Shown: positions 15,389 to 22,135 of the stretch, piece by piece
Layout of the letters: every line of letters starts with the position of its first letter
Numbering within the stretch: the stretch's first letter is position 1
Program-made: the position numbers and the translations under genes
The notes under the pieces: model-generated
Database searches by the model: none
The model's input: the letters and a program-made list of their open reading frames with translations, nothing else
What the model was told of the DNA's origin: nothing
Assembly: GCA_023395465.1 (NCBI GenBank)
Contig: JAEWZE010000011.1
Span: forward strand, 1-26,047
Reading direction: 5' to 3'
Length of the DNA stretch: 26,047 nucleotides
From: Pseudomonadota bacterium
GTDB lineage: Bacteria > Pseudomonadota > Gammaproteobacteria > Xanthomonadales > Xanthomonadaceae

Positions 15389-15982
15389 TCAGCCCGCGCC
15401 GCGCGGCATGTACGGGGCCGTGCCCGTCTCGTGGTCGGTGGCGTCGCGCACCGCGGTCACGCCCGGCACCTTCTCCATCAGGGTGCGCTCGATGCCGTTC
15501 TTGAGCGTGACGTCCACCATCCCGCAGCCATGGCAGCCGCCGCCGAAGCGCAGCACCACCGCGCCATCGGCGGTGACTTCCTGCAGTTCGACATGGCCGC
15601 GATGCGAGGCCAGCTGCGGATTGATCTCCGACTCGATCAGCCAGCGCACCTGCTCGACCATCGAGGCCGATTCCGGCGGCGCCTGGCCCTTGATCTTGGG
15701 GGCGCGGATCTGCAGCTGGCCGCCGGTGGCGCGCGCTTCGTAATCGATGCGCGCACCATCGAGGAACGGCGCACTGCCCGCGTCGAGCCACAGCGTGAAG
15801 CCTTCGCAGTCGATCGCCCATTCGTCGCCGTGCAGGTCGCCGGGTTCGGCGAACTCCAGCTGCACGTCGGCCTTGGGCGTGCCCGCATGCACGGCGGCCA
15901 GCCGCACGCCGAGGCCGGGCAGCGCCTCGCGCTCGATCAGCTTGCGGAAGTGCGTCTGAGCGGTATCGGTAATCTCGATCAT
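15389..15982 (-). CDS. nfuA: Fe-S biogenesis protein NfuA
   Basis: 197 aa, close to the 191 aa of E. coli NfuA. Residues 1-100 are the degenerate A-type (HesB-like) domain, MIEITDTAQTHFRKLI onward, lacking its cysteines. Residues 105-185 are the Nfu domain with the CxxC cluster ligand Cys150-His-Gly-Cys153 in FGGGCHGCGMVDV. The protein carries a 4Fe-4S cluster, shared between two monomers, to target enzymes and is important under oxidative stress or iron limitation in other bacteria. The ATG at 15982 has CAGGAC five bases upstream as a ribosome site. A -10-like TAGAAT lies on the minus strand at 16006-16011. It is followed after 15 bp by the TonB-like gene and divergent from phhB. Confidence 0.95.
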   Translation of the reverse strand: MIEITDTAQTHFRKLIEREALPGLGVRLAAVHAGTPKADVQLEFAEPGDLHGDEWAIDCEGFTLWLDAGSAPFLDGARIDYEARATGGQLQIRAPKIKGQAPPESASMVEQVRWLIESEINPQLASHRGHVELQEVTADGAVVLRFGGGCHGCGMVDVTLKNGIERTLMEKVPGVTAVRDATDHETGTAPYMPRGAG

Positions 15983-16005
15983 GGGTCCTGTCCGTCTTTG
16001 CACGT

Positions 16006-16011
16006 ATTCTA
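16006..16011 (-). promoter_or_regulatory. Possible -10 element of nfuA
   Basis: TAGAAT on the minus strand matches the -10 consensus at 5 of 6 positions and would place the transcript start near 16000, about 18 nt before the nfuA ATG. No good -35 is found at 16-18 bp. Confidence 0.4.
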
Positions 16012-16054
16012 GGCCAGCCCCGCGCCCTGCCCGTCCACCGCGCCGCGGATCCGG

Positions 16055-16076
16055 CCTTGTGAACAAGGTTCGTTCA
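16055..16076. promoter_or_regulatory. Overlapping inverted repeats in the nfuA-phhB divergent region
   Basis: CCTTGT-GA-ACAAGG (16055-16068) is a 14-bp palindrome with a 2-bp centre. It overlaps a second pair, TGAAC (16060-16064) and GTTCA (16072-16076). The site lies between divergent genes, 33 bp before the phhB ATG, and could be an operator. The binding protein is unknown. Confidence 0.3.
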
Positions 16077-16108
16077 TTCCCGCGCCGCCCCGCACCGGAG
16101 ATCCCGCC

Positions 16109-16450
16109 ATGTCGGACCTCGTCCCGCTCGTCCAGGCCCACTGTATCCCGCGCCGCGGCGCCGGGCACCGCCTCGGCGAGGCCCGCCTGCGCGAGCTGCT
16201 GCCGCAGGTGCCCGGCTGGGAACTGGCCGAAGACGGCCGTGCGCTGACCCGTACCTACCGCTTCGAGGACTACTACCGCACGATGGCCTTCGTGAACGCG
16301 CTGGCCCACGTGGCCCATCGCGAGGACCACCATCCGGACCTGGGCGTGCATTACGACCGCTGCGTGGTGCGGTTCTCCACCCACGACGTGGGCGGCCTGA
16401 GCGAGAACGACTTCATCTGCGCCGCCAAGACCGACGCCCTGGCGCCGTAA
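16109..16450 (+). CDS. phhB: 4a-hydroxytetrahydrobiopterin dehydratase
   Basis: 113 aa, normal for pterin-4a-carbinolamine dehydratases. It dehydrates the 4a-hydroxy pterin made by aromatic amino-acid hydroxylases, so that the cofactor can be recycled; in bacteria it usually serves phenylalanine hydroxylase. Visible family features are WELAEDGRALTRTYRFEDYY, FVNALAHVAHREDHHPDL with the active-site histidines, and HYDRCVVRFSTHDVGGLSENDF. A ribosome site GGAG (16097-16100) precedes the ATG by 8 bp and fixes the start. No phhA is nearby. It is divergent from nfuA and convergent with proA, 35 bp apart. Confidence 0.95.
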   Translation: MSDLVPLVQAHCIPRRGAGHRLGEARLRELLPQVPGWELAEDGRALTRTYRFEDYYRTMAFVNALAHVAHREDHHPDLGVHYDRCVVRFSTHDVGGLSENDFICAAKTDALAP

Positions 16451-16485
16451 CCGGCCGGCCACAGGGCCGCGCCGACGCGCGTGGC

Positions 16486-17742
16486 TCAGCCGTGGATGTT
16501 GCGGGTCTGGCCGTCGCCGCGGACCACGAAGCGCTCGATGGTGAGCGCCTCCAGGCCCATCGGGCCGTAGGCGTGCAGGCGCGTGGTGGAGATGCCGATT
16601 TCCGCGCCCAAGCCGAGTTCGCCGCCATCGCTGAAGCGCGAGGAGGCGTTGACCATCACCACCGCCGAGCGCAGCCGTTCGACGAAGCGCCGGGCCCGGT
16701 CCTCGTCGCCGGTGGCGATCACCTCGGTGTGGTCGGAGCCATGGCGACGGATGTGGGCGATGGCCGCGTCGATGGACTCGACCACGCGCAGGTTGATCGC
16801 CAGGTCGAGGTGCTCGGTATCGAAATCGGCCTCTTCGGCCGGCGCGATGCCGTCGTCGATGGCGCGCACGCCGGCGTCGCCGCGCAGGGCCACGCCGTGC
16901 CCGCGCAGCGCCTCCACCGCGCGCGGCAGGAAGCTGCCGGCGATCGCGGCATGCACCAGCAGGGTCTCGATGGCATTGCACGCGCTGGGACGCGAGACCT
17001 TGCCGTCGACCAGCAGGCGCAGCGCGAGGTCCTGGTCGGCCGCGGCATCCACGTAGAGATGGCACACGCCCTTGTAGTGCTTGATCACCGGCACCCGCGC
17101 GTGCTCGGCGACGAAGCGGATCAGTCCTTCGCCGCCGCGCGGGATGGAGAGGTCGACGATGTCGTTGAGCTGCAGCAGCTCGACCATGGTCTCGCGCCGC
17201 AGGTCCTGGACCAGGGTCAGCGCGGCGGCGGGCACGCCGGCCGTTTCCAGTGCGCGGTGCAGGCTTGCGGCGATCGCGGTATTGGAGCCGATGGCCTCGC
17301 TTCCACCGCGCAGGATCACGCCGTTGCCCGCCTTCATGCACAGCGCCGCGGCATCGGCGGTCACGTTGGGGCGGGCCTCGTAGATCATCGCCACCACGCC
17401 CAGCGGCATGCGTACGCGCTCGACGCGGATGCCGTTGGGTCGCGATTCGCGCCGCGTCGTCTGCCCGACCGGATCGGGCAGCCCGGCGACCTCGCGCAGC
17501 GCGGAGGCGATCGCCGCCACCCGCGAAGGGTCCAGCCTCAGCCGATCGAGCATCGCGGCGCCGACGCCTTTGGCCGCGGCGGCGTGCAGGTCCTGCGCGT
17601 TGGCTGCGAGGATCGCGTCGCGATCGGCTTCCAGCGCATCGGCCATCGCCCGCAGCATCGCGTCCTTGGCCGCAGTCGGCAGCGCGGCGAGCACCTGCGC
17701 GGCGTCACGGCACTGGAGGGCGAGCTGGCGGATGTCGGTCAT
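16486..17742 (-). CDS. proA: Gamma-glutamyl phosphate reductase
   Basis: 418 aa, the standard length. It reduces gamma-glutamyl phosphate with NADPH to glutamate-5-semialdehyde, the second step of proline synthesis. It has an aldehyde-dehydrogenase-type fold: PLGVVAMIYEARPNVT (113-128), GNGVILRGGSEA (139-150), active-site Cys255 in KVSRPSACNAIET, and the family end GPMGLEALTIERF. The ATG at 17742 gives the typical N-terminus. Upstream is proB, but unlike the tight spacing elsewhere in this cluster there are 101 bp between them, containing a hairpin. It is the last gene of the arginine/proline cluster, convergent with phhB, with no clear terminator. Confidence 0.97.
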   Translation of the reverse strand: MTDIRQLALQCRDAAQVLAALPTAAKDAMLRAMADALEADRDAILAANAQDLHAAAAKGVGAAMLDRLRLDPSRVAAIASALREVAGLPDPVGQTTRRESRPNGIRVERVRMPLGVVAMIYEARPNVTADAAALCMKAGNGVILRGGSEAIGSNTAIAASLHRALETAGVPAAALTLVQDLRRETMVELLQLNDIVDLSIPRGGEGLIRFVAEHARVPVIKHYKGVCHLYVDAAADQDLALRLLVDGKVSRPSACNAIETLLVHAAIAGSFLPRAVEALRGHGVALRGDAGVRAIDDGIAPAEEADFDTEHLDLAINLRVVESIDAAIAHIRRHGSDHTEVIATGDEDRARRFVERLRSAVVMVNASSRFSDGGELGLGAEIGISTTRLHAYGPMGLEALTIERFVVRGDGQTRNIHG

Positions 17743-17817
17743 TGCGCTGCGGCTGTCGTTGCGAAGGGAAGCGAGGTGCGCGATCGACGATGTTAATGCA
17801 GTGCCCGCGCGTCGCGC

Positions 17818-17834
17818 GCGACGGTTGCCGTCGC
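17818..17834 (-). other. Hairpin in the proB-proA gap
   Basis: GCGACGG (17818-17824) and CCGTCGC (17828-17834) form a perfect 7-bp stem with a 3-nt loop, 9 bp after the proB stop. No T-run follows. It could set the level of proA message or mark an mRNA end. Confidence 0.35.
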
Positions 17835-17843
17835 AACGGTGCG

Positions 17844-18983
17844 CTACACCAGCATCAGGTCGTCGCGATGGATCACGGTGCCGCCATAGCTGTAGCCCAG
17901 CAGCGCCTCGATCTCGCGCGAATGGCGGCGCGCGATGCGGCGGATGTCGGCGGCCGAGTACTGGCTCACGCCGCGTGCCACGCGCTGAATGCCGGCGTCC
18001 CCGTGCAGCAGCACCTCGACCATGTCGCCGCGGCGGAACTCGCCTTCGGCGGCCAGCACGCCGCCCGGCAGCAGCGAGGCGCCCTTCTCCACCAGGGCGT
18101 TGGCCGCGCCGGCGTCGATGTAGATGCCGCCGGGTTCGGCCGGCGCGTTCTGCAGCCAGTGCTTGCGCACCGCCACGCGGCTGCGCAGGGCGTGGATGCG
18201 GGTGCCGCGCAGGCTGTCGCGGGCCAGGCCCTCGAGCACGTCGCCGCGGGTGCCGTTGAACAGTACGGTGGAGACGCCTGCCGCGGAGGCGCGCTGCGCG
18301 GCCCCGAGCTTGGTGCGCATGCCGCCGGTCCCGACCGCGCTGCCCGATCCGCCAGCCGCGGCGAGCAGCGCGGGCGTGAGCTGCGAGACCACCTCCACCG
18401 GGTTGGCGTCCGGATAGCGGCGCGGATCGGCGTCGTACAGCCCGTCGATATCGGTGGCGATGAACAGTACGTCGGCATCGACCAGTGCCGCGACGATCGC
18501 GGCCAGGTTGTCGTTGTCGCCCAGCTTGAGCTCGTCCACCGAGACGGTGTCGTTCTCGTTCACCACCGGCACGGCGCGGTGGCGCAGCAGCGCCGAGAGC
18601 GTGGCGCGTGCGTTGAGGTAGCGGCGGCGGTTGCGCAGGTCGTCGTGGGTGAGCAGCACCTGCGCGACCTGGCGGTCCAGCAGCCCCTGCCAGAACCCGA
18701 TCAGGCGGGCCTGCCCCAGCGCGGCCAGCGCCTGGCGCTCGGCCATCTCCGCACCATCGTGCGGCTGCTCGCGCATGATCGCGCGTCCGGCCGCGACCGC
18801 GCCCGAGGACACCACCACCACCTGCCTGCCAGCGCCATGACAGGCGTTGACGAAGTCGGCGATCGCCTGGGCGTAGCCGGTCGACAGGCCGCCGCCGTTC
18901 GCGGCCAGCAGGCTGCTGCCGACCTTCAGCACCGCGCGCCGCCACGGCGGCAGGCGCTGTTCGGAGAATGCGGACGGACTCAC
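17844..18983 (-). CDS. proB: Glutamate 5-kinase with C-terminal PUA domain
   Basis: 379 aa. It phosphorylates glutamate with ATP to gamma-glutamyl phosphate, the first and normally proline-inhibited step of proline synthesis. The amino-acid-kinase domain (about 14-265) shows LKVGSSLL (19-26), VVSSGAVAAG (58-67), VNENDTVSVDELKLGDND (141-158), ATDIDGLYDADP and GTGGMRTKL. The PUA domain (about 284-360) follows, as in E. coli ProB. The start is taken as GTG at 18983, 4 bp after the stop of the YciI-like gene: it gives a short normal leader, and the frame further upstream overlaps that gene. Tight spacing puts it in the argE-proB unit, an unusual link between proline and arginine synthesis, both of which start from glutamate. 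Confidence 0.95.
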   Translation of the reverse strand: MSPSAFSEQRLPPWRRAVLKVGSSLLAANGGGLSTGYAQAIADFVNACHGAGRQVVVVSSGAVAAGRAIMREQPHDGAEMAERQALAALGQARLIGFWQGLLDRQVAQVLLTHDDLRNRRRYLNARATLSALLRHRAVPVVNENDTVSVDELKLGDNDNLAAIVAALVDADVLFIATDIDGLYDADPRRYPDANPVEVVSQLTPALLAAAGGSGSAVGTGGMRTKLGAAQRASAAGVSTVLFNGTRGDVLEGLARDSLRGTRIHALRSRVAVRKHWLQNAPAEPGGIYIDAGAANALVEKGASLLPGGVLAAEGEFRRGDMVEVLLHGDAGIQRVARGVSQYSAADIRRIARRHSREIEALLGYSYGGTVIHRDDLMLV

Positions 18984-18987
18984 GGGG

Positions 18988-19257
18988 TCAGCGCGCCAGC
19001 CACTCGTGGACCGTGATGTCCGAGGCGCCGTGTACCGCCAGCGGGTCGCGCGCGACGATCGCCTCGGCTTCCTCCAGGCTGGCGATGCCGCGCAGCAGGT
19101 AGGCGCCGCCGCGGCGGTCGGCGAAACCGCCGCTGAGTTCGAGCAGGCCCTGCGCGCGCAGCGCGTCGAGGAAGGCGGCATGCGGTGCGATCAGGGCCTC
19201 GTCGAAGCCGGGGCGGCGCATCAGCATGACCAGGTAGCGCGGGCCGGGCGCGCTCAC
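18988..19257 (-). CDS. YciI-like small protein
   Basis: 89 aa from GTG. It has the YciI/DGPF-type dimeric alpha-beta barrel pattern: YLVMLMRRPGFDEALIAPHAAFLDALRAQG in outline, with a conserved His26 and Asp31, a middle GGFADRRGGAYLLRG, then DPLAVHG (71-77) and a closing WLAR. YciI proteins have a His-Asp pair suggested to be catalytic, but their reactions are mostly unknown. The start overlaps the argH stop as GTGA and its stop is 4 bp before proB, so it is translationally wedged between arginine and proline genes. A role there, perhaps handling a reactive intermediate, is only a guess. A later ATG (YLVMLM) is a possible but less likely start. Confidence 0.85.
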   Translation of the reverse strand: MSAPGPRYLVMLMRRPGFDEALIAPHAAFLDALRAQGLLELSGGFADRRGGAYLLRGIASLEEAEAIVARDPLAVHGASDITVHEWLAR

Positions 19258-20546
19258 AGCGCCTCCCAGCGGCTGCGCAGTTCGTCCAGCCGCAGGTCGG
19301 CCGCCGCGCCGGGCGACGTCCGTGCGGCGAGGCTGCCCTCGGGCGAACGGCCCTGCCCCGCGCTGTCGGCCGATGCCGCCGCGACGCGGTACGCCTCGCG
19401 GAACGGCACGCCGGCAAGCGCGGCCTCGACCGCCACGTCGGTGGCGTACATGCCAGAATCGACCGCCGCTCGCATCCGGTCCTCGCGCCATTCCAGGTTG
19501 GCCAGCAGCGCGGGCAGCAGCTGCAGCGCGGCGAGGCCGCGGCCGAAGCCGTGGAAGATCGCGCCCTTCGATGCCTGCAGGTCGCGGTGGTAGCCGGACG
19601 GCAGCGACAGCAGCTGCTCGATCTCGGTGCGCGCCGCCGCCACGCTGGCGTGGGTGGCGCGCATCAGCTCGATCACGTCCGGATTGCGCTTGTTGGGCAT
19701 GATCGAGCTGCCGGTGGTGTACTGCGCCGGCAGCGCGACGAAACCGAACTCGGCGCTGGTGAACAGCGACAGGTCCCAGGCGATGCGGCGCAGGTCGAGC
19801 GTCGCCGCGCCGAGCGCCTCGAGCGCGGCCAGCTCGAACTTGCCGCGCGAGAGTTGCGCATAGACCGGCGACACCTGCATGCGCGCGAAGCCCAGCGCCT
19901 GGGTGGTGTGTTCGCGGTCGAGCGGCAGGTTGACGCCGTAGCCGGCCGCCGTACCCAGCGGGTTGCTGTCGACCAGCGCCAGCGTATCGGCGGCGCGGAT
20001 CGCGTTGTCGATGAAGGCCTCGGCCCAGCCGGCCCACCACATGCCGGCCGAGGACACGACGGCGCGCTGGATGTGGGTATAGCCAGGCAACGGCACACCG
20101 CGCTCGGCTTCGGCGCGGTCGAGCGCGATCTTCGCCGTCTCGCTCGACAGTCCGGCCACGCGCGCCAGCTTTTCCTTCAGCCACAGGCGCGTGGCGACCA
20201 GGACCTGGTCGTTGCGGCTGCGGCCGGTGTGGATCTTGCGGCCGGCGTCGCCCAGGCGTTCGGTCAGGCGCGCCTCGATCGCGGAGTGCCCGTCCTCGAA
20301 GCGCTCGTCGAGCACGAAGCTGCCGGTGCGGAAATCCGAAGCCAGCGCAACCAGCTCGCGCCTGAGTCCAGCCAGTTCCTCCTCCGACAGGATGCCGATG
20401 CGCTGCAGCCCCTCGGCGTGCGCGGTACTGGCCTGGATGTCGTGCAGGAAGAACTCGCGGTCCAGCACCACGTCGTCGCCGGCCAGGAAGCGCTGGATGT
20501 CCGCATCCACCGCCACGCCGGGCTTTTGCCACAGCAGTCCGCTCAT
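19254..20546 (-). CDS. argH: Argininosuccinate lyase
   Basis: 430 aa. It splits argininosuccinate into arginine and fumarate, the last step of arginine synthesis. Fumarase/aspartase superfamily signatures are present: KIHTGRSRNDQVLVATRLW (104-122), His158 in PGYTHIQRA, and the flexible catalytic loop GSSIMPNKRNPD (279-290), whose serine is the likely base. It is shorter at the C-terminus than some lyases but normal for Xanthomonadaceae as I remember them. The ATG overlaps the argC stop (ATGA), and its stop overlaps the GTG of the YciI-like gene. Tetrameric and cytoplasmic by family. Confidence 0.97.
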   Translation of the reverse strand: MSGLLWQKPGVAVDADIQRFLAGDDVVLDREFFLHDIQASTAHAEGLQRIGILSEEELAGLRRELVALASDFRTGSFVLDERFEDGHSAIEARLTERLGDAGRKIHTGRSRNDQVLVATRLWLKEKLARVAGLSSETAKIALDRAEAERGVPLPGYTHIQRAVVSSAGMWWAGWAEAFIDNAIRAADTLALVDSNPLGTAAGYGVNLPLDREHTTQALGFARMQVSPVYAQLSRGKFELAALEALGAATLDLRRIAWDLSLFTSAEFGFVALPAQYTTGSSIMPNKRNPDVIELMRATHASVAAARTEIEQLLSLPSGYHRDLQASKGAIFHGFGRGLAALQLLPALLANLEWREDRMRAAVDSGMYATDVAVEAALAGVPFREAYRVAAASADSAGQGRSPEGSLAARTSPGAAADLRLDELRSRWEAL

Positions 20547-21526
20547 CGTCCATCCTCCATCGGAAGCAGCGCGTCGCCGGGCACGCCGGCCAGCTCCTCG
20601 AAGCCGAACGCGAGATTGAGGTTCTGCAGCGCCTGGGTCGCCGCCCCCTTGAGCAGGTTGTCGAGCGTGGCGACCACGACCAGGCGCTTTCCGCCCTGCG
20701 CGACGGTGAAGCCGCCGATCTCCACGCCGTGGCAACCGGCGATCCGGCTCACCCAGGGCGCATCGTCGCGCACCCGCAGCAGGCGCTCGCCGGCATAGCG
20801 CTGGCCGTACAGTGCGCGCGCCTGCTCGAGCGTGAGCGGCTGCTGCAGCCACAGGTTGGCGGTCAGGCAGATGCCACGGAAATGCGGTGCGACATGCGGC
20901 ATGAACTCCACCGGCACGCCCAGCCGGCGCGAGACCTCGCGCTCGTGCAGGTGGTCGGCCAGCGAGTACGGCATCAGGTTGTCGCGCAGCAGCTCGATGT
21001 TGTTGCGGTCCGAGGGCGTGGTGCCCGCGCCGGAGTAGCCCGACACGCCGAAGCACTGCGGCGGCCCGGCGAGTCGATCCAGCACCGGCGCGATCGCCAG
21101 CTGCATCGCCGTGGCGTAGCAGCCCGGATTGCTGATCCGCGTCTGTCCGGCGCCATTGGCCCGGGTGAGTTCCGGCAGGCCGTAGTACCAGCGGTCGTCG
21201 AAGCGATGGTCCGCCGACAGGTCGACGATCACCGTGGCCGGCCTGGTCGCGTCCAGCGCCGCGACGAAATCGGGCGCCTTGCCGTTGGGCAGCGCCAGGA
21301 TGACCGCGTCGGCCGCCTTGGCCGCGACCGCGTCGGCATCCAGGTGTTCGAAGCGCAGTTCGCCGGCGTAGTCGTCGTTGTGGTCGGCGACGCGCTGGCC
21401 CGCGAGTTCACGCGAGGACACGAACGCCAGTTCGAAGGCCGGGTGCGACTGCACCAGGCGGATCAGCTCGCTGCCGGTATGGCCGCGCGCGCCGACGATG
21501 CCGAGGGAAACGCTGGACTTGCTCAT
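20543..21526 (-). CDS. argC: N-acetyl-gamma-glutamyl-phosphate reductase
   Basis: 327 aa. It reduces N-acetylglutamyl phosphate with NADPH to N-acetylglutamate semialdehyde. N-terminal Rossmann sequence LGIVGARGHTGSELIRL (8-24), substrate-site ALPNGKAPDF (78-87), DLSADHRF (102-109) and active-site Cys136 in SNPGCYATA are all present, with GYSGAGTTPSDRNN and HVAPHFRGI further on. The start overlaps the GNAT gene stop by 4 bases (ATGA), and the stop overlaps argH likewise. It is the third enzyme of the acetylated arginine route and takes the product of the kinase encoded two genes upstream. Confidence 0.97.
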   Translation of the reverse strand: MSKSSVSLGIVGARGHTGSELIRLVQSHPAFELAFVSSRELAGQRVADHNDDYAGELRFEHLDADAVAAKAADAVILALPNGKAPDFVAALDATRPATVIVDLSADHRFDDRWYYGLPELTRANGAGQTRISNPGCYATAMQLAIAPVLDRLAGPPQCFGVSGYSGAGTTPSDRNNIELLRDNLMPYSLADHLHEREVSRRLGVPVEFMPHVAPHFRGICLTANLWLQQPLTLEQARALYGQRYAGERLLRVRDDAPWVSRIAGCHGVEIGGFTVAQGGKRLVVVATLDNLLKGAATQALQNLNLAFGFEELAGVPGDALLPMEDGR

Positions 21527-22134
21527 GGATGGGATTCCAGGCGGAACTGCAGGTGGGTGCGCACGGCCGGCCATTCGCTGTCGAGGATGGAAAACACGAC
21601 GGTGTCGCGAAGCGATCCGTCGCGATGCCGGGCCGCGTTGCGCAGCACGCCGTCCTGCCTGGCCCCCAGCCGCGCGATCGCGGCCCGCGACGCGTGGTTG
21701 AACCAGCTGGTCTCGAAACTGACGTTCGCGCAGCGCAGCGTCTCGAAGGCGTGCCGCAGCAGCATCAGCTTGCACTCGGTGTTGAGTCCGGTCCGCTGCA
21801 CGCGCGGCGCGTACCAGGTGTAGCCGACCAGCAGCTTCGGCACCTGCGGCTCGAGGCCGTAGAAGCGCGTCGCGCCCACGATCTCCCCGTCGCCGTCGCG
21901 CACGACAAACGGCAGGACCCGTCCGGCCGCCTGCGCCGCCAGCACATCGTCCACATAGTGCGCGACCTGGTCGGGCGCGGGCACGTTCGTGTACCAGAGC
22001 CGGTCCAGCCCGCTGCCCTCGACCGCCGCGCGCAGTCCGGCCGCGTGGCTGGCGTGCAGTGGTTCGAGCAGGGCGTGCCGGCCGGCGAGTCTCGGCACCG
22101 TGCACCATGCGGGTGGGAGCGTGGTTGCGTCCAT
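21523..22134 (-). CDS. GNAT-family N-acetyltransferase within the arginine operon
   Basis: 203 aa of the RimJ/RimL-like (Acetyltransf_3) type. GEIVGATRFYGL (83-94), then LLVGYTWYAPRVQRTGLNTECKLMLLRHAFE (101-131, spanning the acetyl-CoA-binding region with RTGLNTE at 114-120), SFETSWFNHASRAAIARLGA (139-158) and DGSLRDTVVFSIL (172-184). This is a complete acetyltransferase, separate from the synthase domain fused to argB one base upstream. Its start follows the argB stop after 1 bp and its stop overlaps argC, so it is fully inside the unit. The substrate is not known: it could be an arginine intermediate, a protein N-terminus or a related small amine. Confidence 0.88.
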   Translation of the reverse strand: MDATTLPPAWCTVPRLAGRHALLEPLHASHAAGLRAAVEGSGLDRLWYTNVPAPDQVAHYVDDVLAAQAAGRVLPFVVRDGDGEIVGATRFYGLEPQVPKLLVGYTWYAPRVQRTGLNTECKLMLLRHAFETLRCANVSFETSWFNHASRAAIARLGARQDGVLRNAARHRDGSLRDTVVFSILDSEWPAVRTHLQFRLESHP

Positions 22135-22135
22135 G

